This document shows positions 17,860 to 26,500 of a DNA stretch of 64,000 nucleotides, piece by piece. Within the stretch, counting starts at the first letter, position 1, and the number at the start of each line of letters is the position of its first letter. The DNA is taken from NCBI GenBank assembly GCA_903842345.1, contig CAIMLR010000023.1, positions 62,001 to 126,000 of the forward strand. Reading direction: 5' to 3'. The translations under genes and the position numbers were made by a program. Source of the DNA: an uncultured Myxococcales bacterium (GTDB lineage: Bacteria; Myxococcota_A; UBA9042). The notes below the pieces were generated by a model that had not been told where the DNA came from, made no database searches, and saw only the letters and a program-made list of their open reading frames with translations.

Positions 17860-18975
17860 ATGCGCTTTCACTTTGCCCTCTTGCCCGTTCTTCTCGTGTT
17901 TGTCGGTTGCGGCAAGCCGCCGCGGCCCAATCCGGCAGGGCCCGGCATCACCGACAAGGCGCTGCAGGCCACGGTTGAGCAGGTGCCCAAGGCCAAGATC
18001 TCGACGGACGATTCCCAGCTGACGCCGGAGCAGCGCGCGGTGGTCGTCGCCCGGATCGGCGAGCACACGATCACGCTGGGTGAGATTGAGGCGCGGCTGG
18101 CGCGCGAGCCCGCCGTGGTGCGCAGCCAGTTTGCAAGCCCGCAGAAGCGCAAAGAGTATCTGACAAGCTTGGTGCAGTTTGAGCTGCTGGCCGCGGAAGC
18201 GGCGCGGCGTGGCCTGGCCAGCGATCCGGAAGTGCTGGAAGCCGCCAAGCAGGCGATGATTCGCAAGTTCCTGGCCGACGCGGCCGTGGATGCGGTCAAG
18301 CCGGAATCGCTGACGGACGCGGATCTGAAGGCGTACTACGACGCGAATCCCGGGCTGTACCACAAGCCGGATCAGGTGGAAGTCAGCCACATTCTGGTCA
18401 AGGACGCGGCGACGGCGGAGCGGATCGCCAAGGAACTGCGGTCAGCGTCGGAAGGCGCGTCGGCCAAGCTCGTCGTGGCGTGGAACGATTACGTGGGACG
18501 GCTGTCTCTGGATCAGGCGACCATTCCGTATCTCGGCTCCCTCGGCCTGGTGTCCAAGGCGCCGCTGCAAGGCGCGACGCCCGCGGATCTGGAGCGCCTC
18601 GCGCGCGTGCCGGCGGAGGTGATTGAGGCCGCGATGAACCGGGAGATTTTCACCATCGGCACGCCGGTGCAGTCGCCCCAGGGCTGGCACGTGCTGATGG
18701 TGACGTCCAAGGTGCCAGCGGTCGACAAGGCCTTTGCTGACGTGAAAGACGCGATTCGCACGCGGCTGGTCAAGCGCGAGCGCGATCTCAAGCGCCAGAA
18801 GCTTGTGGATGACCTGCGCGCCGCGGCCAAGATTGAACTCAATGAAGACGCGCTGGGGCAGCTGCCGGTGACGCCGCTGCCGATCAAGGGCAAAGGCATG
18901 CCGGGGCAGGGCGATTTGCCGCCGGGCCTGTCGAACAACAAGCAACCGGCGGATCCGACGCCTTCTGAGCTGTAG
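17860..18975 (+). CDS. SurA/PpiC-type peptidyl-prolyl isomerase lipoprotein
   Basis: 371 residues from the ATG at 17860, with GGAGG five bases upstream; the 657-aa track ORF runs far into the neighbouring gene. A lipoprotein signal (LLPVLLVFVGC) is followed by a helical chaperone domain (VARIGEHTITLGEIEARL, about 60) of the SurA N-terminal type. A parvulin domain opens with VEVSHILVKDAATAERIA near 175 and closes with PVQSPQGWHVLMVTSK. A Pro-rich tail ends the protein. Expected role: folding of outer-membrane or secreted proteins from the periplasmic face. The next gene starts three bases after the stop, so the three genes 17860-21588 form one operon. Confidence 0.9.
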   Translation: MRFHFALLPVLLVFVGCGKPPRPNPAGPGITDKALQATVEQVPKAKISTDDSQLTPEQRAVVVARIGEHTITLGEIEARLAREPAVVRSQFASPQKRKEYLTSLVQFELLAAEAARRGLASDPEVLEAAKQAMIRKFLADAAVDAVKPESLTDADLKAYYDANPGLYHKPDQVEVSHILVKDAATAERIAKELRSASEGASAKLVVAWNDYVGRLSLDQATIPYLGSLGLVSKAPLQGATPADLERLARVPAEVIEAAMNREIFTIGTPVQSPQGWHVLMVTSKVPAVDKAFADVKDAIRTRLVKRERDLKRQKLVDDLRAAAKIELNEDALGQLPVTPLPIKGKGMPGQGDLPPGLSNNKQPADPTPSEL

Positions 18976-18978
18976 CTG

Positions 18979-20025
18979 ATGCTGAAACTGTTTTTCGTGC
19001 TGGCGCTGCTGGCCGTGCCGACCGGCGCGCTCGCGGCGGATCCTGCGCCCAAGCCGACTGAAGTGATTGTGCCGCCCAAGCCGGTCCTGGCGGCGCGGCG
19101 TGCGACGCTGCCGCAGGGGTACCACGAGGTTGACGGCGTGGTCGCAACGGTGGGCGACACGGCGATCCTGCAAAGTGAGCTGCGCCGCGCCATGGGCCAG
19201 ACGCGCGGCGGCAATGACCCGGTGCCGTCGGCTGAGCCGCGGAGTGCCGACGCGCTGCGCAAACAGACGCTGGATACGCTGATCGACAACGCGCTTGTGG
19301 CAAAAGCGGCAAAGGATCTCGGGCTCGTGGTCAGCGATGGCGAAGTTGACGGCCAGATCGACCAGACGCGCAAGCGGATGCACAAGTCCGCGGACGAGTT
19401 TGAGGACATCGTGCGCAACATGGGCTTTCCGACCACGGCGGCGTATCGCCAGCATGTCCGCACGGAGATGGTGCGCGTCCAGATGCTGCGCGCCAAGATC
19501 GCCGGCAAGCTGCGGGTCACCGACGACGAAGTGAACCGGATCATCGATCAGGAGTATGGCGGCGGGCAATTTGAGGACGAGGTGCACTCGCGGCACATGC
19601 TCATCGGCGTGCCGGACGACGCCAATCCGCAGCGCGTGACGGAGTTGCGCGACCGTGCGTGGCATTGCTACGACGACGTCGCGGTGCACAAGAAAGCGTG
19701 GGATGAAGTCGCGGAGGAGTGCAATGACGACTCGGCGACGTCCGAGGGCCACGGCGACCTGGGCTGGCAGAAGCGCTGGACGCTGGACCCGACCTTTGGC
19801 AACAAGCTGTGGTCGCTGCAGCCGGGCGAGATCTCCACGGTCGTGCAGACGCCGTACGGTTTCCACATCATCCAGTTCATCGAGCGGCGCCGCGTGCCGG
19901 TCAAGGACAAGCAAGTGCTGACGGACTACGTCCGCGCGCGGCTTCAGGAAGAGCAGTTCACCAAGCTGTACAAGTCGTGGCTCGAGGAGATGCGCGGGAG
20001 CGCGCACATCGACCTGCGGCTTTAG
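18979..20025 (+). CDS. SurA-like periplasmic chaperone/peptidyl-prolyl isomerase
   Basis: 348 residues. A Sec signal peptide ends near residue 20 (LLAVPTGALAAD). The SurA N-terminal helical domain starts at VDGVVATVGDTAILQSELRRAM (about 51) and contains DTLIDNALVAKAAKDLGL. The parvulin domain runs from DEVHSRHMLIGVP to TPYGFHIIQFIERR. Two extra cysteines flank a DNDSATS-like loop (WHCYDDVAV, EECNDDS). SurA assists outer-membrane porin assembly. It follows another parvulin lipoprotein after three bases and precedes the NACHT-like gene by 21 bases. Confidence 0.9.
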   Translation: MLKLFFVLALLAVPTGALAADPAPKPTEVIVPPKPVLAARRATLPQGYHEVDGVVATVGDTAILQSELRRAMGQTRGGNDPVPSAEPRSADALRKQTLDTLIDNALVAKAAKDLGLVVSDGEVDGQIDQTRKRMHKSADEFEDIVRNMGFPTTAAYRQHVRTEMVRVQMLRAKIAGKLRVTDDEVNRIIDQEYGGGQFEDEVHSRHMLIGVPDDANPQRVTELRDRAWHCYDDVAVHKKAWDEVAEECNDDSATSEGHGDLGWQKRWTLDPTFGNKLWSLQPGEISTVVQTPYGFHIIQFIERRRVPVKDKQVLTDYVRARLQEEQFTKLYKSWLEEMRGSAHIDLRL

Positions 20026-20046
20026 CACCGATTCGCGAGGCGGCAC

Positions 20047-21588
20047 ATGACGACGATCCAGCGGTTGGGGCAGCGCGCGGCGCTGGTGATGGCGCTCGCG
20101 GTGCAGACGGCGTGCGGCGGCGGCAGTGAGCAGGTCGCGGGCGGTCCCCGGAGCGCGCAGGCCAACGCCTACGAGAAGAAGTGCAACTTCAACGCCGGCA
20201 AGCAGCGGTTTGAGCTGGCGCAGAACAACTACACGCCGCTCTCCCTGAGCGTGACGCAGTGGCCGGGCCATGCCGAGACTGTACTGACGGAAGCGCAGTT
20301 GGTGGCGGTGCTGGCCAAGGGCGACGTCAAACGCGCGTCGATTTTTGCCCGCGGCGGCCTGGGCAAGACCCGGCTGGCGGAGTCCCTGCGCGGTCAACTG
20401 TGCGGCAAGATGCCGGTCTTCCTCGTGGATGCCAAGGAAGTGGCCAAGCCGGGCGCGACGGGCAATCCGCTCCTGCGCGCGGTGCAGGCCGAGGCTGGGC
20501 CGGACGTGCCGGCGTTCGTCCAGGATGTGGCCAGCGGCCGCGCGCTGTTCCTGCTGGACGGCCTGGACGAGGTGGCGATTGCGCGGCGCAACGTCGTGCT
20601 GCTGGCGCTGCAAGACGCGGTCGTCCAGCTGCCCAACGCGCAATTTGTCCTGCTGGCGCGGCCACCGGTGCTCGATGCGGACTATGGCTTTACCCCGGTA
20701 GACGCGCGCTGGGCGATCCAGCCGCTGCAGTGTCCGGAAACGGACGCCTTCATCGCCCAGGCGGTGAAGGACGCCGCGGAGCGCGGGCAATTCCTGCAGT
20801 TCCTGCACCGCTACGGTCTGGACGCCAGGGCGACGGTGGGCGCAACGTGCGCGTATCCGTATTTGGCGAGCTTTGGCGACATCAAGACGCTCGTGGAGTT
20901 CCACAAGAAGACGCTGGACCCGAAATCCGATCTCATCGTCAGCCGTGCGCGTGTGCACGAAGCGCTCGTGGGCGCGCGCCTGACCAAGGAATTGCGCGAG
21001 TTGGGCTGGAGCGAGGAGCAGGCGCTGGGCCTTGTGGATCGCCTGGTGGCGGCGCAGCTGAAGCGCAAGGAAAGCGCGGCGATGCGGCTGGACATGGCCG
21101 ATTGCGAGGCGGTCGTCGATGCGGGCGCGAGCACGGCCGCGGAAGATCGCCAGCGGGTGTGTGAAAACGTCTTTCAGTCCGCGCTGTTTCAGCCAATTCC
21201 CGGCGACAACGCCGTGCAATTCGCCAGCGACGGCCTCGCCAACCTGTTTGTCGCCCGCTGGCTGAACAGCGAGCTCGCCGCGCAGAAGGCCCAGGGCTGC
21301 GGCGCGGCGCTCAATCGCGAGGCATTCATCCGCGATGACGACGTGTTCCGGTTCCTCATCGCCCAGCCCGCCGGCCTCAAGTGCGTGATGCCGCTCCTGG
21401 ATGACCGTTGCAGCCGCATCAAGAGCCTGAAGGCCGACCAGGTCGAGATCCTCGACGCGGGCCTGCCGATCGGCAAGGCGCGGCCGCAGATCATCCAGCA
21501 GATGCGCGCGGGCTACGAGGCGACGCACTGGAAGCTGTGCGTCAGGAATACGTTGACGTCGATGGAAGGGACGACGAGCATTCCCTGA
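20047..21588 (+). CDS. NACHT-like STAND NTPase with an N-terminal export signal
   Basis: 513 residues; the ATG has GAGG upstream. Residues 1-23 read as a secretion signal (Arg-rich start, hydrophobic AALVMALAV, then QTACGGG). The cysteine suggests a lipoprotein, but position -3 is Gln, which is not a standard lipobox. The NTPase core has Walker A ARGGLGKTRLAESL (about 101-114) and Walker B ALFLLDGLDEV (about 166-176), the DGLDE form being the hallmark of NACHT proteins. A following LLARPP resembles the NACHT sensor-1 strand. The C-terminal 300 residues are helical with scattered cysteines and no recognised repeats. NACHT ATPases are normally cytoplasmic switches. Here the gene shares an operon with two exported SurA proteins, so either the signal is misread or this is an exported member. 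Confidence 0.7.
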   Translation: MTTIQRLGQRAALVMALAVQTACGGGSEQVAGGPRSAQANAYEKKCNFNAGKQRFELAQNNYTPLSLSVTQWPGHAETVLTEAQLVAVLAKGDVKRASIFARGGLGKTRLAESLRGQLCGKMPVFLVDAKEVAKPGATGNPLLRAVQAEAGPDVPAFVQDVASGRALFLLDGLDEVAIARRNVVLLALQDAVVQLPNAQFVLLARPPVLDADYGFTPVDARWAIQPLQCPETDAFIAQAVKDAAERGQFLQFLHRYGLDARATVGATCAYPYLASFGDIKTLVEFHKKTLDPKSDLIVSRARVHEALVGARLTKELRELGWSEEQALGLVDRLVAAQLKRKESAAMRLDMADCEAVVDAGASTAAEDRQRVCENVFQSALFQPIPGDNAVQFASDGLANLFVARWLNSELAAQKAQGCGAALNREAFIRDDDVFRFLIAQPAGLKCVMPLLDDRCSRIKSLKADQVEILDAGLPIGKARPQIIQQMRAGYEATHWKLCVRNTLTSMEGTTSIP

Positions 21589-21598
21589 CCGATGTCGC

Positions 21599-21626
21599 TT
21601 GCCAGACCCGCATCGCGGACTAGACT
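21599..21626 (+). promoter_or_regulatory. candidate sigma70 promoter for the GAF-PAS-GGDEF gene
   Basis: TTGCCA, a 16-base spacer and TAGACT, placed 38 bases before the ATG at 21665, which has its own GAGG ribosome site. It starts just after the NACHT-like gene, so the two genes are probably separate transcripts. Confidence 0.4.
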
Positions 21627-21664
21627 TGTCCTGTGATGCGGCGCAAAACCGTTGAGGTGAGCCG

Positions 21665-23461
21665 ATGTTGCCTGCACCCGTTCCCGATGATGAAGACGCC
21701 CGCCTCCGCGCTTTGGCGCGCTATCAGATCCTCGACACGGTTCCCGAGCGCGAGTTTGATGCGCTGACGGAAATCGCGGCGCATATTCTGGACGTGCCAA
21801 TTGTGCTGATCTCAATCGTCGCGGCCGACCGCCAGTGGTTCAAGGCGCGCCACGGTCTGGACGTTTCGGAGACGCCGCGCGACGTGTCGTTCTGTGGTCA
21901 TGCGGTGGCGGCGAAGGCGACGCTGATTGTGCCCGACGCGCTGGCGGATGCGCGTTTTGCCGACAATCCGCTGGTGACGGGTGACCCGCACGTGCGGTTC
22001 TATGCGGGCGTGCCGCTGGAGACGCCGGAAGGGCAGGCGCTGGGGACGCTGTGCGCCATCGACCGCCAGCCGCGGGAACTCACGGCCGAGCAAAAGCGGC
22101 TGCTGGAAATGCTCGCGCGCCAAGCCATTGCGCTGCTGGCGCTGCGGCGGCGGACTCTGGAGCTCGAGGCGGCGGAGTTGGAGCGCAAGCGGCTGACCCA
22201 CGAGATCGTCACCCTGCTGGACCACATGCCCGCGTTGATCGGCTATTGGGACAAGGATCTGCGCAACCGCCACGCCAACAAAGCGTACTTCCAATGGTTC
22301 GGCCTGCAGCCCGAGGTCATTCGCGGCATGCACATTCGCGACGTGATCGGCGAGGAGATGTACGCGCTGAACCTGCCGCGCATTGAGGCGGCGCTGCGCG
22401 GCGAAGCGCAGGTGTTCTACCGGGAACAGGTGGGGCCAGACGGGAAGCTGCGGTACTCACAAGCGACGTATATTCCGGATTTTGCCAACGGCGAAGTGCG
22501 CGGTTTCTTTGTGATGTTTACGGACATCACCGAGCGCCGCTTGATTGAGAATGCGCTCTTTGCCGAAAAGGAGACTGCGCGCACCACGCTTGGCGCCATT
22601 ACGGAGGCCGTGATCACGGCCGATGCGGCGGGCCGGGTTGGCTACTTGAATCCGGTCGCTGAGCAGTTGACGGGCTGGTCGCAAGCCGCGGCGCACGGGC
22701 AGCCCATCGCGGCGGTGCTGGCGCTGCGGGCTTTTTCCGGGCAGTCGGAGGCCGAGTTGCTGCGGGCGGCGATTGCCGGCACGGGGGCAGTCGCGGGCAA
22801 GCGCACCGCGTGGCTGCTGCGGCGCGATGGGTCGCAGCTGGCGGTGGAATACACGCTGTCGGCGCTGCATGGTCCGGAAGGCGAGCCGACGGGCGCGGTT
22901 GTTGTGGCGCATGACGTCAGCGAGGCGCGTGAGCAGGCGATTCGCATGACGCGGCTCGCTTATCACGATGCGCTGACGGGCCTGCCCAACCGGCTGCTGC
23001 TGCACGACCGGCTGGAGCAGGCGGTGGAAGATGCGCGCCGCGGCCACGCCCGTTTCGCGGTTGTGTTCATCGATCTGGATGAGTTCAAGGAGCTGAGCCT
23101 GGCGCTTGGCGAAGAGACCGCGGACGCCGTCCTGCGCGCGGTGGCGCAACGCCTGCGCGCGTCCGTGCGCGGGAGCGACACGGTGAGCCGTTTTGGCGGC
23201 GACGAGTTCGTGGTCCTGCTCTCCGCGGTGACCGACAAGGCGAGCGCCGTGGGGCAAGCGGCCAAGCTGCTGGACCTCATGCAGGAGCCGCTGCAGGTCG
23301 GCGAGCTGACCGTGCCGGCGTCGTACAGCGTCGGCGTGAGTGTGTACCCGGACGATGACACGGACGCAGCGACGCTGCTCACGCACGCGGAAGCGGCGAT
23401 GCAGGACGCCAAGCGCGCCGGGCGGAATTGTCTGCGGGTGTTTGCGGCAAGCGCGGCGTGA
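21665..23461 (+). CDS. GAF-PAS-PAS-GGDEF sensor protein, degenerate cyclase site
   Basis: 598 residues, no membrane segments. A GAF domain (about 20-165, with DRQWFKARHGLDVSETPRD) is followed by two PAS domains (about 185-300 and 305-425) and a GGDEF domain. The signature FGGDEFVVLL (511-515) is intact and the inhibitory RxxD site, RGSD, lies at the standard distance (502-505). The substrate motif is unusual: where active cyclases read FKxINDxxGHxxGD, this has FKELSLALGEETAD, so the guanine-contacting Asn is Ser and the His is Glu. It may be a weak cyclase or a c-di-GMP receptor acting through the I-site; activity cannot be decided from sequence. Confidence 0.88.
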   Translation: MLPAPVPDDEDARLRALARYQILDTVPEREFDALTEIAAHILDVPIVLISIVAADRQWFKARHGLDVSETPRDVSFCGHAVAAKATLIVPDALADARFADNPLVTGDPHVRFYAGVPLETPEGQALGTLCAIDRQPRELTAEQKRLLEMLARQAIALLALRRRTLELEAAELERKRLTHEIVTLLDHMPALIGYWDKDLRNRHANKAYFQWFGLQPEVIRGMHIRDVIGEEMYALNLPRIEAALRGEAQVFYREQVGPDGKLRYSQATYIPDFANGEVRGFFVMFTDITERRLIENALFAEKETARTTLGAITEAVITADAAGRVGYLNPVAEQLTGWSQAAAHGQPIAAVLALRAFSGQSEAELLRAAIAGTGAVAGKRTAWLLRRDGSQLAVEYTLSALHGPEGEPTGAVVVAHDVSEAREQAIRMTRLAYHDALTGLPNRLLLHDRLEQAVEDARRGHARFAVVFIDLDEFKELSLALGEETADAVLRAVAQRLRASVRGSDTVSRFGGDEFVVLLSAVTDKASAVGQAAKLLDLMQEPLQVGELTVPASYSVGVSVYPDDDTDAATLLTHAEAAMQDAKRAGRNCLRVFAASAA

Positions 23462-23467
23462 TCGGTG

Positions 23468-23503
23468 TGAGGCGCTCGCGTGTTGGCGCGAACGGGCGCC
23501 TCA
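23468..23503. terminator. strong hairpin between convergent genes
   Basis: TGAGGCGC pairs perfectly with GCGCCTCA, and inside it TCGCG pairs with CGCGA around a six-base loop. It lies between the GGDEF gene (+) and the cysteine-repeat gene (-) and covers the stop codon of the latter. No T-run follows on either side, so it could act as a bidirectional transcription barrier or mRNA 3'-end stabiliser rather than a classical intrinsic terminator. Confidence 0.55.
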
Positions 23504-26500
23504 GGGCACGCATCCCGGCAGCGCGGTGTGCACGCACGCTTGGGTGAACGGATTGCACGTGTCCGCTGTGCACTTGTTGGCGTCATCGCACTGGGCATCG
23601 GTCGTGCACTGCGGATTCGGGTTGCACTGCGCCAGCTTCTGGTACAGGCAGTTGCCGGTGTACGGATTGCAGATGTCCTGCGTGCACGGGTCGCCATCGC
23701 TGCAGTCGCTGTCCGCCGTGCAGGACGCGCCGCAGCCGGCGATCTTCTGGTACGCACAGCCGCCGGACTGCTTGTCGCACGCGTCATTGGTGCACGGATT
23801 CTTGTCGTCGCAGAGCACCGTCGCGCCGCTGCACACGCCGGAGCTGCAGATGTCCGCGCTTGTGCACGCATTGCCGTCGTCGCAGCTGATGCCGCTGGTG
23901 GCGGTGTTCGCGCACGCGCCGCCCACGCACGCGTCCGTTGTGCACGCGTAGTTGTCGTTGCACTGCGCGTCGGACTTGCACTTCTTGCCGCACTTCGGGT
24001 CGACCTTGAACACGCACTGGCCGTCCTTCGGGTTGCAGGCGTCAATCGTGCACGGGTCGTTGTCATTGCAGACCGTGGCGGCGCCGCCGATGCACGTGGC
24101 CATGCCGCACGTGTCGCCGGTGGTGCAGGCGTTGCCGTCGTCGCACGCGACGCCGCTTGTGCCGGCCGCGTGGGTGCAGCCACCTGTCGTGGCGTCGCAG
24201 CTGTCCACGGTGCACGGGTTCTTGTCGTCGCATGCCGCGACGGAGCCCGCGGCGCAGAGGCCGAGCGCGCACTTGTCGCCCACGGTGCAGACGTTGCCGT
24301 CGTCGCACGCCGGGCCGCTGATGGCCGTCGCGGCGCACTTGTTCAGCGTGCACGTGTCGGTTGTGCAGACGTTGCCGTCGTTGCAGTCGCTCGCCACGGT
24401 GCACGGGCCGCCGCAGCCGTTGACCGCCGTGTGCGTGCACGCGCCAGTGACGGGATCGCAGGCGTCCAGCGTGCACGCGTTCTTGTCGTCGCAGGTGCCT
24501 GCGACCTTGCCCTGGCACACGCCGGTCTGGCAGACGTCCCCGCCGGTGCACAGGTTGCCGTCGTCGCAGAAGCTGCCGGTCAACGCCGGCGCGTTCTGGC
24601 ATTTGCCGCTGTTGGCGTTGCAGCCGTCCTTGGTGCACGGATTGTTGTCATTGCAGTTGAGCGCGGTGCCCTTGCAGATGCCGCCCACGCAGGCGTCGGT
24701 GCTCGTGCACGGGTTGTTGTCGTTGCACGTCGCGCCCGTCAGCGGCGCGTCCTGGCACTGTCCGGCGACGCACGACGTCTGGATGCACTGCGACTTGATT
24801 GTGCAATCCGCGGCCGTGGCGCAGTTGTTGCCGCATTTGGGAATCGGCGTGAAGAGGCACTTGCCGGTCGACGCCTGACAGTGGTCGAGCGTGCAGTCGT
24901 TGCTGTCATTGCACACGGTCGCGGCGCCGGTGCAACTGCCCGCGGCGCACGCGTCGCCGGTCGTGCATGCATTGCCGTCGTTGCAGCCGCTGCCGGTGGG
25001 TGCCGCGGTGTAGCTGCACGCGCCAAGCGCCGGGTCGCACGCGTCGACGGTGCACGGGTTGTTGTCGTTGCACGTGACGGGCTTGCCCGTTTGGCACGCA
25101 CCGTTCAGGCAGACGTCGCCCTGCGTGCAACTGTTGCCGTCGCTGCACGTCGTGCCGTCCGCGGGGCCGCTGTTGCAGTGGCCGGCCGAACAGCTCTCTG
25201 ACGTGCACACGTTCTTGTCATCGCAATCCGCGTCCACCTTGCACGCTGCGCCGCAGAGCGGAATCGCCGTGTGGAGGCATGCGCCGGTGCTCGCGTCGCA
25301 ACTGTCCGCGGTGCAGCTGTCGCCGTCGTCACACGGAAGTTGGGAAGTGCCGACGCATACGCCGGTCTTGCACGCGTCCCCGCTGGTGCAGAGATTGCCG
25401 TCGTTGCACGGCACGTTGTTGGGGCCGGGGCCGGTGAGGCAGCCGCCGGTCTGTGGATTGCACGCGTCCTTCGTACAGACGTTGCCGTCGTTGCAGATCG
25501 TGGCCACGCCCTGGCAGACGCCCTGGCCGTTGACGATGGCGCACACGTCCCCGCTCGTGCACGCGTTGCCGTCGCTGCACACGGTGCCGGCGGTCGGCGC
25601 CTGGACGCACTTGCCAGCGACGCAGCTGTCGGCCGTGCAGCCGTTCTTGTCGTTGCACTGGCCGTTCGTCGTGCAGGTCGCGCCGCAGTTGGCAATCGCA
25701 GTGTGGGTGCAGCCGCCGGTCTTGGGGTCGCACGCGTCGGTGGTGCACGCGTCGCCGTCGTCGCAGTTGGTCGCGGCGCCTTTGCAGACGCCCGCGGCGC
25801 ACGCGTCGCCCGTCGTGCACTGCTTGCCGTCGCTGCACGCGGTGCCGTCGACTTCCGCGGCGTGGCCGCAGCCGCCCGTCGCCTTGTCACACGTGTCGGT
25901 GGTGCACGGGTCGCCGTCGGTGCAGTTGGTCTTGACGCCGGGCGCGCAGACGCCGCCGGTGCATTGGTCGCCGAGCGTGCACGCGTTGCCGTCCTCGCAC
26001 GCCTTGCCGTTGTTGCCCGGGACAAATGCGCACTTGCCGGTGCCCGGCGCGCAGGTGTCAAACGTGCAGGGGTTCTTGTCGTCGCAGACTACCGGCTTGG
26101 CGGCGCACACGCCCGCGGCGCAGGCGTCGCCGGTCGTGCAGGCGTCCCCGTCGCTACACGTCTTGCCGTCGGCGACCGCGGCCTGCACGCAGGTGCCGCT
26201 GACGCAGCTCGCCGTGACGCAGCCGTTGGACGTCGTGCAATCCGTGTCGATCGTGCACTGCGATCCGCATCCGGCGATCGGCGCAAAGGCGCACGCGCCC
26301 GTTTGCAGCGCGCAACTGTCGGCGGTGCACGCGTTCTTGTCGTCGCACACAGTGGCGGCGCCGGTGCACGCGCCGTTGCTGCAGGTGTCGCCCGTTGTGC
26401 ACGGGTTGTTGTCGTCGCACGTGCCGCTCAACGGCGTCGGTTGGCAGAGTCCCGTCGCGGCGTCGCACGTGCTGCCCAGGCACGTCGAGGCGTTGCCGCA

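Noticed and set aside
18442-21528. 1028-residue minus-strand ORF
   Set aside because: Antisense to three well-supported genes (two SurA proteins and the NACHT-like gene); Arg/His-rich composition typical of GC-rich shadows.
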